64,000 bases of DNA from Dyella sp. S184. Lineage in GTDB: Bacteria; Pseudomonadota; Gammaproteobacteria; Xanthomonadales; Rhodanobacteraceae. Numbering within the stretch: the stretch's first letter is position 1; each line of letters opens with the position of its first letter. Of this stretch, positions 1 through 8,434 are shown one piece after another. The DNA lies in assembly GCF_009766065.1 (NCBI RefSeq), contig NZ_LMUE01000002.1, positions 1,408,169-1,472,168 of the forward strand, written 5' to 3'. The position numbers and the translations under genes were made by a program. Under the pieces are notes generated by a model, which ran no database searches, was not told the origin of the DNA, and saw only the letters and a program-made list of their open reading frames with translations.

Positions 1-2869
1 CGATCACCGGCTTGCCCGTCATCTGGCCGATGTAGGTGCTGTTACCGTCGCTGTTGCCATCGCCAGCGGAGCGCTCCCACAGGAACTTCACATTGGCCGG
101 ATCGGTGACATCGAGCGCGTAGACCGCCTTGGCCACGCCGCGGCCGGTCGTGCCCACCAACACGGTGCGCCACTGCCCTCCGATATAGGCATCCGCCACC
201 GTCAGCTCACCATCGTTGAAGAAGGCATGCGCCACGTTGCCACCATAATCCGGGCTCGACAGTACACTCACACCGGCGGTGATGACCGCACCGGGGAGAT
301 AGGCAAACTTTTCCGCACCGCTGCTGGCATCGAACGCATGCAACATGCCGTCATTGGCGGCTACATAGATTGTCCCCGCACGCTTGACGTTGTTGCTCGC
401 GTACTGGGCAAAGACCGAGGATCCCGTGAACGATTCGGTATAGAACTGGTTCGGGTTCGGCGCCCCCGCATAGACTGGCTGCGAGTTGACGATATCGCTG
501 ATCGCCGTATCGCGGTTGCGGTAGCTGCCGCCATTCGCCTGTTCCAGCGAGGCATCACCACGCAGGTAATTGATCATGCTGGTCTGGGCGGCACCGCTGC
601 CGCCCAACGCACCGAGTTGCGCGCTCGAAATCGCTGGCAACGTGCCGTTCGCCGCGACCTTGAACGCCACGAACTTGCCGGTCGCCGACGGGTCGGTGTT
701 GTAAGTCATGACATTGCGGCTGGCAGGCACCGGCAAATTGTTCGAAGCCATCCAGTCCGGATTGGTGGCGATTTTCCCGCTGGCGGAATCTACCTGTAGC
801 GCCTTCAGGTCGCCCTTCCACTTGGCCGTCCAGTAATTCGCCTGGTATGCCACCGTGCCGGTCTGCAGCTGGGTGGAATTGGCCGCCAGGCTGGCGCCGG
901 TGCCAACGCGCTCGGAGGCACGTTTCAGCGCTTCCTTCAGACCATCGGCGAACGCATCCGGACTGGTTGCGGAATAGAAACCACCGTGGCCGTTGACCGC
1001 AGCATGGGCCAGATCAGCGATGTTATTGATCGAGTCACCCGTGGGGCTTGGCCAGCTAAAGCTCGAGATCGCCTTGCTGTTGTCGCCATTTGCCCAGGCA
1101 AAGACCTGGTCCACCGGTATCTGCGTGCCATTTGCATATTGAGGAGTGAAACCAAGCCCCAAAGTGAAGGTCGTCATGTGCTGCCAGAACGCCGGATCAT
1201 CGGCATTGACTGGCACCTCATTGGACATGCCGGGCTGCAGATCGGTGCGCCAATACTTCATGGCGACATCTGCAAGCGTGTCGCCATAGGTAATCCCGGG
1301 CGTGACCACTTTCTTTTCGCACTGAAGCGAAGTGCTGTTATAGCTGTAGCCGCTGCCGCAACTTGGGCTTGCGGTGGTACTGGTGCCCTTCAGGCATTTA
1401 CCCTTGTAGGTTCCAGTGGTTTGAAATGTGTAGCCAGAACCGCATGTCGGCGTTTGCGCAAGCGTGTTGGTAATGTCCGTCGTTTGACCACTGTCCGCAT
1501 AGGGAGCAGCAGATGCATAGGTGTAGGCTTGGCCATTGGCTCCGGTCACTGTCGTGCCGGCACTCCCATCGACGTCACCCGCGCCGCTGAAACTGTCATT
1601 CCAGAAACCATCGGTGGTCAGGATGGTGTAGGACTGGCGGCAAGCAAGCTGGGTATTACCAGCAGCGGTGGTGTAATCCGGATCGGAGGACATCCCGTTC
1701 CAGGGTTGCTTTCCGCTATCCGAATAATATTTGCCGACCGCATCCAGTGCCTGGCGCAACGGGGTGCCACCATTGGCCTGAGCCTTGGCTATCCAGTTCC
1801 AGAACTGGCTCTTCTGGCTTGTGGAATTTGAGCCATCGCCAAAAGGCTGGACCTGCGCAATATAATTTGTACCCTTGTTGTAGGTGTCCGTGTAGCTATA
1901 GAGGGATGCTGGAAGATTTTTATAGCTTCCGTTTCCGTTACCGGTACCGCCATCAATCGAACCAAAACCCACCCTGAAAGTCGGGTCCAAAGTGGCAAAC
2001 GAGTTCATCAGGCCACTTTTAGCCATCAGGATGCGGGTACGGTAGAACGAAAACCAGTTCGCCACATTCTGCTGACTTGCCACGCTGTCGTCGCAAACCG
2101 CTTGCTGAGCTGTGGTCAGGGGGGCGCAGTCTCCTGTCACGCCAACATAATGCTGGACGTTGTTGGTGCCGGTCGTATAAGTGAAGAAATACTTGTAGGT
2201 CGTCGTGGTCGTCGTGCATTGCGCACCACTAAGCGCGTCACCCGATTTGCAGCTATAGGTAGTGTTGCCCGTAGCCGGAACGACCGTCCCCTTATTGGGG
2301 GTATTTGTTTTCGTGCAGTTATTACTGCCGTCAGGACCAGAGTAGCCTGTTGGGCATGAGTACTTAGTGGTACCTGCTGCTCCATATGTGCTCGTCGTGA
2401 TGATCGTGAACATCGTGTAATACGGAAAAGTCTTCGCATTACTGCTGTTTCCACCGGTGAATTTGGTAACGTCGGTGGCACCGGTGCCCGCAAAGCCATC
2501 GGTGTAGGCGCCCGTGATACTGGTTGGTGCCGCATAAAAGGTCCCGTCCGCCTTGGGTGGCGGCGAATAGGTCACGCTGGGGTTGTAGTAGGTACCGTTG
2601 ATGCTGGCGTTGCGCACAGCGTCATTGGTGGTGCTGCTCAAATAGCCCCAGTCCGGCATGTAATCCCATGCCATCGACCCCGAATCATCCAGCATCAGCA
2701 CCACGTTCGGCGGCAGCGAACGCTGGATGATCAACGGCGACTGGTCGACGGTGACGGCCGCCAGTGCCGGCGTATAGATGGCGCCCAGCATCCAGACAGA
2801 AAGGCTGGTATACAGCAACTTGCCCAGCAGACCACTGAGTGTGCTGCGTGGACGGGATGATGTGCTCAT
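1..2869 (-). CDS. pilY1: PilY1 type IV pilus tip/biogenesis protein (3' end outside window)
   Basis: PilY1 is a calcium-binding adhesin-like factor at the pilus tip that promotes pilus extension and twitching. About 956 N-terminal residues are visible and the frame is open to the window edge. A signal-like hydrophobic segment lies at residues 18-38. A von Willebrand A MIDAS motif (DDSGS) is at about 61-65, and the PilY1 beta-propeller signature NDGMLHAFDA lies near bases 310-360. Between the two are Cys-containing segments of the form CPTGY..C and CGSGY..C, which are not usual in short PilY1 proteins. The ATG at 2869 lies 67 bases after pilX, making it the last gene seen of the fimT-pilVWX-pilY1 operon. 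Identification is firm; the C-terminus cannot be judged. Confidence 0.95.
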   Translation of the reverse strand, partial: MSTSSRPRSTLSGLLGKLLYTSLSVWMLGAIYTPALAAVTVDQSPLIIQRSLPPNVVLMLDDSGSMAWDYMPDWGYLSSTTNDAVRNASINGTYYNPSVTYSPPPKADGTFYAAPTSITGAYTDGFAGTGATDVTKFTGGNSSNAKTFPYYTMFTIITTSTYGAAGTTKYSCPTGYSGPDGSNNCTKTNTPNKGTVVPATGNTTYSCKSGDALSGAQCTTTTTTYKYFFTYTTGTNNVQHYVGVTGDCAPLTTAQQAVCDDSVASQQNVANWFSFYRTRILMAKSGLMNSFATLDPTFRVGFGSIDGGTGNGNGSYKNLPASLYSYTDTYNKGTNYIAQVQPFGDGSNSTSQKSQFWNWIAKAQANGGTPLRQALDAVGKYYSDSGKQPWNGMSSDPDYTTAAGNTQLACRQSYTILTTDGFWNDSFSGAGDVDGSAGTTVTGANGQAYTYASAAPYADSGQTTDITNTLAQTPTCGSGYTFQTTGTYKGKCLKGTSTTASPSCGSGYSYNSTSLQCEKKVVTPGITYGDTLADVAMKYWRTDLQPGMSNEVPVNADDPAFWQHMTTFTLGLGFTPQYANGTQIPVDQVFAWANGDNSKAISSFSWPSPTGDSINNIADLAHAAVNGHGGFYSATSPDAFADGLKEALKRASERVGTGASLAANSTQLQTGTVAYQANYWTAKWKGDLKALQVDSASGKIATNPDWMASNNLPVPASRNVMTYNTDPSATGKFVAFKVAANGTLPAISSAQLGALGGSGAAQTSMINYLRGDASLEQANGGSYRNRDTAISDIVNSQPVYAGAPNPNQFYTESFTGSSVFAQYASNNVKRAGTIYVAANDGMLHAFDASSGAEKFAYLPGAVITAGVSVLSSPDYGGNVAHAFFNDGELTVADAYIGGQWRTVLVGTTGRGVAKAVYALDVTDPANVKFLWERSAGDGNSDGNSTYIGQMTGKPVI

Positions 2870-2936
2870 GACGATTGCGCTCTCGAATGATGCGTCAGGG
2901 AAAGGGCCATGCGCCCGGCCAACTTGAAGCTGCGGC

Positions 2937-3566
2937 TCAACCTTGTTTGATCATTGCCTGCAGGACGACCACGGCGCGGTTTCCCACCTGGGCGGGATCG
3001 CCGCTGCGGGCGGTCACCCGGTAATACACCGCAGTGGTGGAGGTACCTTGGGCACCATAGTTGTGGGCGTTGGCACTCTGGCCGAAACCCGTACTGGTGC
3101 TTGGGTTGTACCAATTGCCCATGTTCTCCACGACGTACTGCGGTTGGCTGGTCGCCAGCTTGCTGGCCTTGAACTGGCCTGGTGCCGTGCCCGAGGCAAC
3201 CGTGATGATCTTGCTGGTGTCCAGGGCCCTGTCGTCGAACGGATTAGCCTGGCAGAACACACCACCGGCCTGGCAATTGCGCGCGATGTCACCCGGATAA
3301 GCGGCGATACGCGCCTGCGCGGCACGCATCGCCGCCTCCGCACTCTGGAAGGCGATCTGCCGGTCGAGCAGGTTGGATGCCATCTTCTGCTGCATGATCG
3401 TGCCGCGCACGGCTGCAAGGCCGACCAGGGTGATCACCACCAGCAACAACAGCGCTACGACCAAGGCCACGCCGCGCTGGCCAGCGCGATGCAACGACTT
3501 CTCCGTAAGCCGGCGACGCCCGCAACTAGCGGGATCGAGCGGGTTGGATGCGAATACGTGATTCAT
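2937..3566 (-). CDS. pilX: PilX minor pilin assembly protein
   Basis: Minor pilin of the type IV pilus tip complex that works with PilV, PilW and PilY1 to prime pilus assembly in the inner membrane. The protein has 209 residues. A basic leader ends in QRGVALVVALLLLVVITLVG at about residues 30-49, followed by the amphipathic helix typical of PilX (QKMASNLLDRQIAFQSAEAA). The prepilin cleavage site is the less canonical RG|VALV, as is usual for PilX. The gene starts 1 base after the pilW stop, so translation is probably coupled, and pilY1 follows 67 bases later. Only position and N-terminus support the exact name; the C-terminal domain is not distinctive by eye. Confidence 0.9.
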   Translation of the reverse strand: MNHVFASNPLDPASCGRRRLTEKSLHRAGQRGVALVVALLLLVVITLVGLAAVRGTIMQQKMASNLLDRQIAFQSAEAAMRAAQARIAAYPGDIARNCQAGGVFCQANPFDDRALDTSKIITVASGTAPGQFKASKLATSQPQYVVENMGNWYNPSTSTGFGQSANAHNYGAQGTSTTAVYYRVTARSGDPAQVGNRAVVVLQAMIKQG

Positions 3567-3567
3567 T

Positions 3568-4605
3568 TCAATTCACCCGGTTGCGCACAGTGGTGGTGGC
3601 GGTAAAGCTGCGCGTGAGCGGCTTGACGTCGGTGCCCGCGCGCTTGTCGACGCTTTCCAGTGCCAGATTCACTTGCACAGCGTCGACCAAGGTCCAGTTG
3701 CCGACCTCACTGGCCGATACGAAACCGGTATTCCCTGACTGGTGATAGGCAATGCTCATATTGGTGACATCGCGCACCATTTCCTGGGCTTCCGGTGTGG
3801 GTACGCCAGTCTTGGTCACCAGTGCTTTGCGATAAAGCGAACGACCGTTGACCGGGTTGTTGCCGATGTACCAGTCGGACGCTCCCAGCCTGGCAATATA
3901 CGAATTGGTCGCAAAGACGTAGCTGCTACTGCTGCTGCATACAGTGGGGAAGTTCAGGTCCGTGGTGCAGTTGCCGGGCGATCCACTGGCGGCATGGGTG
4001 ATAGTGCCGCCGTTGTAGTTGGTGATCTGCACGAGAGTCGCGTGGTCGGGATCGCACACGATGATTACGTCGCCGGCTTGCAGGTCAGTGCTTGCTTCGT
4101 TGAGGGTGAAGCTGGCTGCCGGCTCGCTGTTGGCCTTTACGCTCACGCCCGAGCCTTCGGCCCCGACCAGCATGAGCGAATGCGTGCCGCTCACCCGCTG
4201 CCCTTCTCCCGTCCCAGTGGATACCGCCAGATCCGTCTGGTTCCCGTTGTAGCCGACCAGTGCGTTGTTCCAGTTGGCCCACCACGCCGTGCCGCCAGCA
4301 CCTGGACCGTTATTGAGCACGTTGGCGACGCGGCCGCCGTTGCTGCAGCCGGTAAGCCCCGCATCACGGATATCTCGCGCCATCATCTCGAAGGCGATGC
4401 GCGAACCATCCTGTACGTCACTCAGCGCCTGGTTGGTGCGATAGGAACGCTGGTTGGCCAGGAACACACTCACCACGCCACCGATCACGATCAGGCCCAG
4501 CAGCATGGCCACCATCAGCTCGATCAGGGTGAAACCGGATGCCGTTCCGATCCGCCTGGGTACATGTCGCTTATGGCCGGGGAAAAATGCGGAGCGATGG
4601 CTCAT
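3568..4605 (-). CDS. pilW: PilW minor pilin
   Basis: Type IV pilus minor pilin of the PilW family and part of the tip-priming complex. The protein has 345 residues, the usual size for PilW and much larger than a major pilin. The class III prepilin signature GFTLIELMVAMLLG lies at about residues 24-37, after a basic leader, with the conserved Glu at +5. Next comes a long helix (NQRSYRTNQALSDVQDGSR) characteristic of PilW, then a large globular domain. The start overlaps the pilV stop by 4 bases, and pilX begins 1 base after its stop. Processing by prepilin peptidase PilD is inferred from the family; pilD is not in this window. Confidence 0.92.
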   Translation of the reverse strand: MSHRSAFFPGHKRHVPRRIGTASGFTLIELMVAMLLGLIVIGGVVSVFLANQRSYRTNQALSDVQDGSRIAFEMMARDIRDAGLTGCSNGGRVANVLNNGPGAGGTAWWANWNNALVGYNGNQTDLAVSTGTGEGQRVSGTHSLMLVGAEGSGVSVKANSEPAASFTLNEASTDLQAGDVIIVCDPDHATLVQITNYNGGTITHAASGSPGNCTTDLNFPTVCSSSSSYVFATNSYIARLGASDWYIGNNPVNGRSLYRKALVTKTGVPTPEAQEMVRDVTNMSIAYHQSGNTGFVSASEVGNWTLVDAVQVNLALESVDKRAGTDVKPLTRSFTATTTVRNRVN

Positions 4606-5123
4606 AGCATGGCCCTGGTAATGACTTTCTGAATGCTGCTGCCACCCACCCCTGCCCGGCTGTCGTCAAAAGTGATGGTCACGGTGCAATCTGCAGTCGC
4701 GTCGATGGCCTTGCAGTCAATCGCACCGGTGGTGGTGGTCGCTGCGCCAAGGCTATGGCCGAGTTGGGTACACCACTGGTTGAGCTGGGCATCGACCAGG
4801 GACCCTGCCGCTGCAGGACATGCGCTGGCCTTGACCGTCTTGTTGTATCCGCCCGTCTTGGCAGCAGCGGTGTCCGCCCGCATGGCGTCGAGGATCGAGT
4901 AGCTGGCGATCGTGGCCATGCTTCGCGCCATTGCACTGTTGTTGGTGGACATCGACATGGCCTGTAAGGCAGCGATGCCCAGGAAAGCGATCGAGAGCAC
5001 CAGCACGGCTACCAGTACTTCGATAAGACCGACGCCAGACTGGCTGGGTCGCCGGCGAGCGCAACGCGACGCACCGTGCATGCTTGCTTGAATCTGGGAG
5101 GTAAGCGCGATCGGGCTATTCAT
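4602..5123 (-). CDS. pilV: PilV minor pilin
   Basis: Minor pilin of the PilV type with 173 residues. The prepilin motif appears as SGVGLIEVLVAVLVLSIAFL at about residues 29-48, with Glu at position +5 and the PilV-typical continuation GIAALQAM. The following region (NNSAMARSMATIASYSILDAMRAD) also matches the PilV family pattern. The gene overlaps fimT upstream and pilW downstream by 4 bases each (ATGA junctions), so it is translationally coupled in the minor pilin operon. Leader length of about 30 residues is slightly long but common in this order. Confidence 0.9.
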   Translation of the reverse strand: MNSPIALTSQIQASMHGASRCARRRPSQSGVGLIEVLVAVLVLSIAFLGIAALQAMSMSTNNSAMARSMATIASYSILDAMRADTAAAKTGGYNKTVKASACPAAAGSLVDAQLNQWCTQLGHSLGAATTTTGAIDCKAIDATADCTVTITFDDSRAGVGGSSIQKVITRAML

Positions 5124-5806
5124 GACGAAGGGCAGTCTCCGCTGATGGTTTTCGTCTCGAGGATCGAACCAGCCGTCATCATGATCACGCGATGGTTATT
5201 GGTGCTCATCTGGCTGGTACAGATGTCCGCGACCGTTTTGCCGTACGGGGTTGTCTCGCCGACTTTTCGTCCCAACCCCTGCGCCGTGAAACGCAGCGCC
5301 GTCATGTCCCCGTTGAGCTGGATCGGCGAGGTGATGCCGACCGTGCCGGCCAGCACCTCCACCGGCGCAGTTCCGTTCAGCGCGTAGACCGCCCCGGTTT
5401 TTGTGCCACACCCGCCACCCAATGCGCTGCTCGATGGGTCGCTCGAATTGCCGCTGGCCGAGTTGCTGCAAAGCTGGGTGCTGGCATTGCGCTTGATCGC
5501 TTCCATCCGCGCAATATTGATCGCGCCGACGACATCGTTTGCGGTGGTGGTGAGCTTGTTGGATAGCGTGATCGTCCTGAAACTCGGCACCGCTATCATG
5601 ATCAACACCAACGCCACGACGAGGGTGATCATCAACTCGACCAAGGTGAAGCCATAGGCATGCCGCCGTGCGCGGACCTGTGCAAGCGCAGTGCGCCGCA
5701 GTGCGTCGTCAGCATCGGGGCCGCGTCCACTCGAGTGAGCAACCGCGTTTTGCGGCTTCTGCACTTCGATCAACGAAACTCCTCGCTGACACGACAAAAC
5801 TTGCAT
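5120..5806 (-). CDS. fimT: FimT/FimU-type minor pseudopilin (GspH family)
   Basis: First gene of the minor pilin operon, encoding a GspH/FimT-family prepilin of 228 residues. The prepilin motif YGFTLVELMITLVVALVL starts at about residue 51, followed by the FimT pattern SNKLTTTANDVVGAINIARMEAI. The ATG at 5806 has a good Shine-Dalgarno (GGGAGA about 6-7 bases upstream). The resulting leader of about 50 residues is unusually long and contains a second, incomplete prepilin-like string (RGVSLIEV, residues 8-15) with no hydrophobic helix after it. A TTG at 5773 with GAGGAG five bases upstream is an alternative start. It overlaps pilV by 4 bases. It could equally be named fimU. Confidence 0.85.
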   Translation of the reverse strand: MQVLSCQRGVSLIEVQKPQNAVAHSSGRGPDADDALRRTALAQVRARRHAYGFTLVELMITLVVALVLIMIAVPSFRTITLSNKLTTTANDVVGAINIARMEAIKRNASTQLCSNSASGNSSDPSSSALGGGCGTKTGAVYALNGTAPVEVLAGTVGITSPIQLNGDMTALRFTAQGLGRKVGETTPYGKTVADICTSQMSTNNHRVIMMTAGSILETKTISGDCPSS

Positions 5807-5833
5807 GAAGGCTCTCCCAGAGGTAAGCCATGC

Positions 5834-5862
5834 ACCCTAGTTGTCGCAACTTATTACGTCAA
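5834..5862 (-). promoter_or_regulatory. Candidate sigma-70 promoter of the minor pilin operon
   Basis: Reading the minus strand, TTGACG (5862-5857) is followed after exactly 17 bases by TAGGGT (5839-5834). Transcription would start near 5827, about 20 bases upstream of the fimT ATG. The -35 box matches 5 of 6 and the -10 box 3 of 6. This is a pattern match only. Confidence 0.45.
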
Positions 5863-6467
5863 GATTTTACGTGACAGGCGGTAGCATTTGCCCGACAAGC
5901 GGCCAGCAGCACTTGCCGACAGACGATTTGGAGTCACGCGCAATGGCCGGTGGCCGAGCATAAGCACGCTTCCAATAGCCACATTCGACTCAAAACGGGC
6001 CCGGGCATCTACACTTGGCGCCCGTGAAGTCCGTCATTGCCCAACGTATGAGAAGCCGCCAGCCGGGGAGCAAGGTCCCTCGCCTTACATTGAGCGAGCC
6101 GCTGACGGCAACTCGCGTGGGTCCAATCACAGCCGGGCATGAGCCGAAACGCGTGTATCTGATGGCGCCTGCGAACTGGCGATCTGCCAGATCGGCTCGT
6201 ACCAAGGCAATGAATTGGTCGACAGCGGTATCGCCTCCAGCTCGGCGTACCCATGAATGGAGCACGCCGTCCCACCGGTCTGCGCCCTCCTTGCGTATAG
6301 GGAGCCTGACGGTGCTCCGCATATTCGCGGCATCTCGGGTTGAAAGCTTGCGCGTGCGGACTCTCTCCGCCTTGAGCTTGAGCCAGCTGAACTTCGCAAA
6401 AATCGCATCTGCCCCAAGGGTTCTCGCGACGCGATGGCTGACCTGGAATCAGACTGGTCGGCGAAGG
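5863..6467. other. About 600 bases with no confident gene
   Basis: The plus frame of the downstream transglycosylase stays open from 6015, but this part has no recognisable domain and uses codons rare in the neighbours (AGA, ATA, CGA). On the minus strand a 110-codon open frame spans 5990-6322 and has no family I recognise. I cannot decide whether either is translated. The segment may simply be the two divergent upstream regions. Confidence 0.4.
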
Positions 6468-7286
6468 ATGCTGACTGCGATCTCGTTATGCGCAGTGTTT
6501 GGTGTCGCAGCTATCCCGGTTGCAATGGGTGTGGCTTATTCCCAGTGGCAACCGGGGAAACCTTCCATCGCGCGTGCACGGGGCGCGTGGCAAGCCCCCT
6601 CAAGCCGCAACACCATCGCGCCGGTGGCCGTGCTTGCCCCTACATCGCGTCTGACGACGCCTGCATCATCTGCTTCGCCGCCCGAACCGCTCGCAGTTGA
6701 GCCTAAACAAACGAACCCTCAAGCCGCGCTGCTATCCGATGTCAGCACGATGGACCTGACGATGCCCATCGCCGAGCCTGATCTGGACATCGCATCCCAG
6801 CAGAGTTTGTGGGCTCAAGTGGGCAAGGAGTCCGGCGTGGATCCACTGCTTCTATACAGTGTCGCGCTAGTTGAATCACGATCGCTGCTTCCCGGCGGCA
6901 AGGTCGGACCGACTCCGTGGCTGTTCAGAGTCAACGATCACCTGGTTCTCGGTGAACGGCATCATGTGCAGCTCGAAATGGCGACCGCGAGCCAGCTTGG
7001 CTCCGCAGTTCAGGATGTCGGGATCATGCAGGTCTACTACCCGATGCACAGGGATGCAGTTCGCGATCCGCTGACCCTGCTCGACCCGAGAACGAACATC
7101 TCGGTTGCAGCCAAGATCCTGCACGATGGGATGCACGAAACACGCGATCCTGTCTTGGGCGTGGGCTATTACCACAGTCATACGCCGCAGTTGGCCAAGG
7201 ATTACGGCACCGCCGTGCTGACGGTTTACCAACGACTTAAAATCCTCTACCACCCAGGAAAAGCACGCCAGGCAATTGCTCGCTAG
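6468..7286 (+). CDS. Membrane-anchored/secreted lytic transglycosylase, SLT domain
   Basis: Probable peptidoglycan lytic transglycosylase. An N-terminal hydrophobic segment (residues about 1-22 from this start) is followed by a Pro/Ala/Thr linker and then a C-terminal SLT-type domain. The domain shows the catalytic-Glu motif VALVESR, the GIMQVYY equivalent of the family's G(L/I)MQ motif, and VGYYHSHTP near the end where SLT domains have a YN.G block. The frame stays open upstream to 6015. I chose the ATG at 6468 because the hydrophobic anchor begins there and the upstream part looks non-coding, but it has no well-spaced ribosome site, so the start is uncertain. It stands alone between the pilin operon and a small hypothetical gene. 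Stand-alone SLT proteins of this size often serve envelope-spanning machines; that link is inference. Confidence 0.7.
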   Translation: MLTAISLCAVFGVAAIPVAMGVAYSQWQPGKPSIARARGAWQAPSSRNTIAPVAVLAPTSRLTTPASSASPPEPLAVEPKQTNPQAALLSDVSTMDLTMPIAEPDLDIASQQSLWAQVGKESGVDPLLLYSVALVESRSLLPGGKVGPTPWLFRVNDHLVLGERHHVQLEMATASQLGSAVQDVGIMQVYYPMHRDAVRDPLTLLDPRTNISVAAKILHDGMHETRDPVLGVGYYHSHTPQLAKDYGTAVLTVYQRLKILYHPGKARQAIAR

Positions 7287-7478
7287 CTCGATCGCCAGAA
7301 GTACCCAAGCCGGCTGCCAGCACCTCCACGGGACACCGGACGAACCCGATCATCCGTGCATACCCGCGAAAAATCCCGGCGCTCTCCCTCGGAGCCTTTG
7401 CAATGCGTACTTGTTACAGGCGTGACACCTTTCGGACTACTTGCCGGATTCGCGCATTGAGGAGGAATGACGGCTCAC

Positions 7479-7700
7479 CTACTCGTCCATTCCAATCAAT
7501 CCCTCGATATCAATCTCGGCAGAGAAAAGGCCTCGATCCATCGCCTCGTCGAGCGTCAGGAGTGCCCTGTCATAAGCTTTCGGCAGAAAGCCGATTCGTT
7601 TGATTTCGCCATTCCTGGTCACTTCGTACCCGGCATGGTCATACACGATCTCATAGGTGTAGCGCTTCCCTTGAAAGCGCGTATAGGTGGCCTTCTTCAT
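7479..7700 (-). CDS. Small hypothetical protein
   Basis: Protein of 73 residues that I do not recognise. It begins MKKATYTRFQGKRYTYEIVY and is rich in charged and aromatic residues, with no signal peptide, membrane segment or Cys. The C-terminal half (LLTLDEAMDRGLFSAEID) looks helical and acidic. The ATG has an AAGGAA ribosome site 1-6 bases upstream on the minus strand. Codon use resembles the surrounding genes more than random antisense frames do. It stands alone with no operon partner. Probably genuine, function unknown. Confidence 0.6.
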   Translation of the reverse strand: MKKATYTRFQGKRYTYEIVYDHAGYEVTRNGEIKRIGFLPKAYDRALLTLDEAMDRGLFSAEIDIEGLIGMDE

Positions 7701-7900
7701 TTTCCTTGCTCGTATCTACGCCAATGGTCCGCGTCAGCATCAATTTCTCACTCGGCACCTGAGTTACGAAGCAAAATACTTGCCAATCGATGACAGTCAT
7801 GCTTTGCCGTCTTGCAACGCGGGCGGATCAACCTGCTTGAGCGCCGTAGCCCACCTTCTAAGCCGGTCACACTTCATTAACGAACTATCAGGTACATTAA

Positions 7901-8007
7901 ACCCATGTCGTGAGACATCGCTCCCACCGTATGGCGTGGCTTCCCCTCCGTGCCATGCAATTAGATGGAACCCCCCGACCCGCAGACTCCCCTCTGCGGG
8001 TTTTTTT
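7901..8007 (+). ncRNA. Candidate small RNA with C-rich hairpin loops (sX13-like)
   Basis: No gene lies between the hypothetical protein and tRNA-Thr, yet the plus strand here ends in a strong intrinsic terminator. Three hairpins can be drawn. The first is ATGTC/GTGA/GACAT at 7905-7918. The second is a 9-base-pair stem from 7932 to 7957 (two G-T pairs) with loop CTTCCCCT. The third is the terminator stem 7979-8000 with loop ACTCCCCT. Two loops thus share TCCCCT, and single-stranded C-runs lie between the hairpins. This resembles the Xanthomonadaceae sRNA sX13, described as having C-rich loops that pair with G-rich mRNA leaders. The 5' end is a guess, with a weak -10-like TACATT at 7893-7898. 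Family assignment is inference. Confidence 0.6.
7979..8007 (+). terminator. Rho-independent terminator
   Basis: Perfect 7-base-pair stem CCCGCAG/CTGCGGG (7979-7985 with 7994-8000) followed directly by seven T residues (8001-8007). No protein gene precedes it on the plus strand, which is the main reason to propose a small RNA here. Confidence 0.85.
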
Positions 8008-8239
8008 AAGATCGTCGCAGGATTGCTCTTGGCGCGCAGTTGGGCTACTCCGATTTAGCGATACTGGGAATCCCTGCCGGTTGACCTCATGCATCGGAAC
8101 GCGCGCGCCTGATCAAGGGTCAACTGGACACGCACCGCGTTTCTCATAGGTGACCGCAAGTGCAAACCAGGACCGCCCGAGAAACAGTATTCGGATGAAG
8201 AGCATCCGCAAGCAAGGGTGATCCAACTGGAAACCCCAA

Positions 8240-8266
8240 CAAAAACAAAAGCCCGCTTGCGCGGGC
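8240..8266 (-). terminator. Terminator of tRNA-Thr
   Basis: On the minus strand, stem GCCCGC/GCGGGC (8266-8261 and 8256-8251) with a GCAA loop is followed by TTTTGTTTTTG. It lies 12 bases downstream of the tRNA 3' end. Confidence 0.8.
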
Positions 8267-8277
8267 CTCTGAAGTTC

Positions 8278-8353
8278 TGGTGCCGGAAATAGGAATCGAA
8301 CCTACGACCTACGCATTACGAATGCGCCGCTCTACCAACTGAGCTATTCCGGC
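8278..8353 (-). tRNA. tRNA-Thr (anticodon CGT)
   Basis: A 76-base cloverleaf on the minus strand. The acceptor stem GCCGGAA pairs with TTCCGGC, followed by discriminator A and an encoded CCA (8280-8278). The D-arm contains AGCTCAGTTGGTAGAGC, the T-arm contains GGTTCGATTCC, and the anticodon loop is TTCGTAA, giving CGT, which decodes the threonine codon ACG. No intron or mismatch is apparent in the acceptor stem. Confidence 0.97.
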
Positions 8354-8365
8354 AAAGAGCCGCGG

Positions 8366-8394
8366 ATTTTACGGTGCGGCGCGATATGGCGCAA
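8366..8394 (-). promoter_or_regulatory. Candidate promoter of tRNA-Thr
   Basis: Minus-strand TTGCGC (8394-8389) and TAAAAT (8371-8366) are separated by exactly 17 bases and placed about 12 bases upstream of the mature tRNA 5' end. The GC-rich bases between them and the tRNA could act as a stringent discriminator. Pattern match only. Confidence 0.5.
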
Positions 8395-8434
8395 GCGCAG
8401 TCAATGAGAGGGCAAGAAACACAGCTGGCAGATA

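Noticed and set aside
986..1831. A 281-codon plus-strand frame opposite pilY1
   Set aside because: No motif, no ribosome site, and fully covered by PilY1 coding sequence.
5990..6322. A 110-codon minus-strand frame near the transglycosylase
   Set aside because: Somewhat protein-like but no family, start signal or partner; kept only as part of the unassigned segment.
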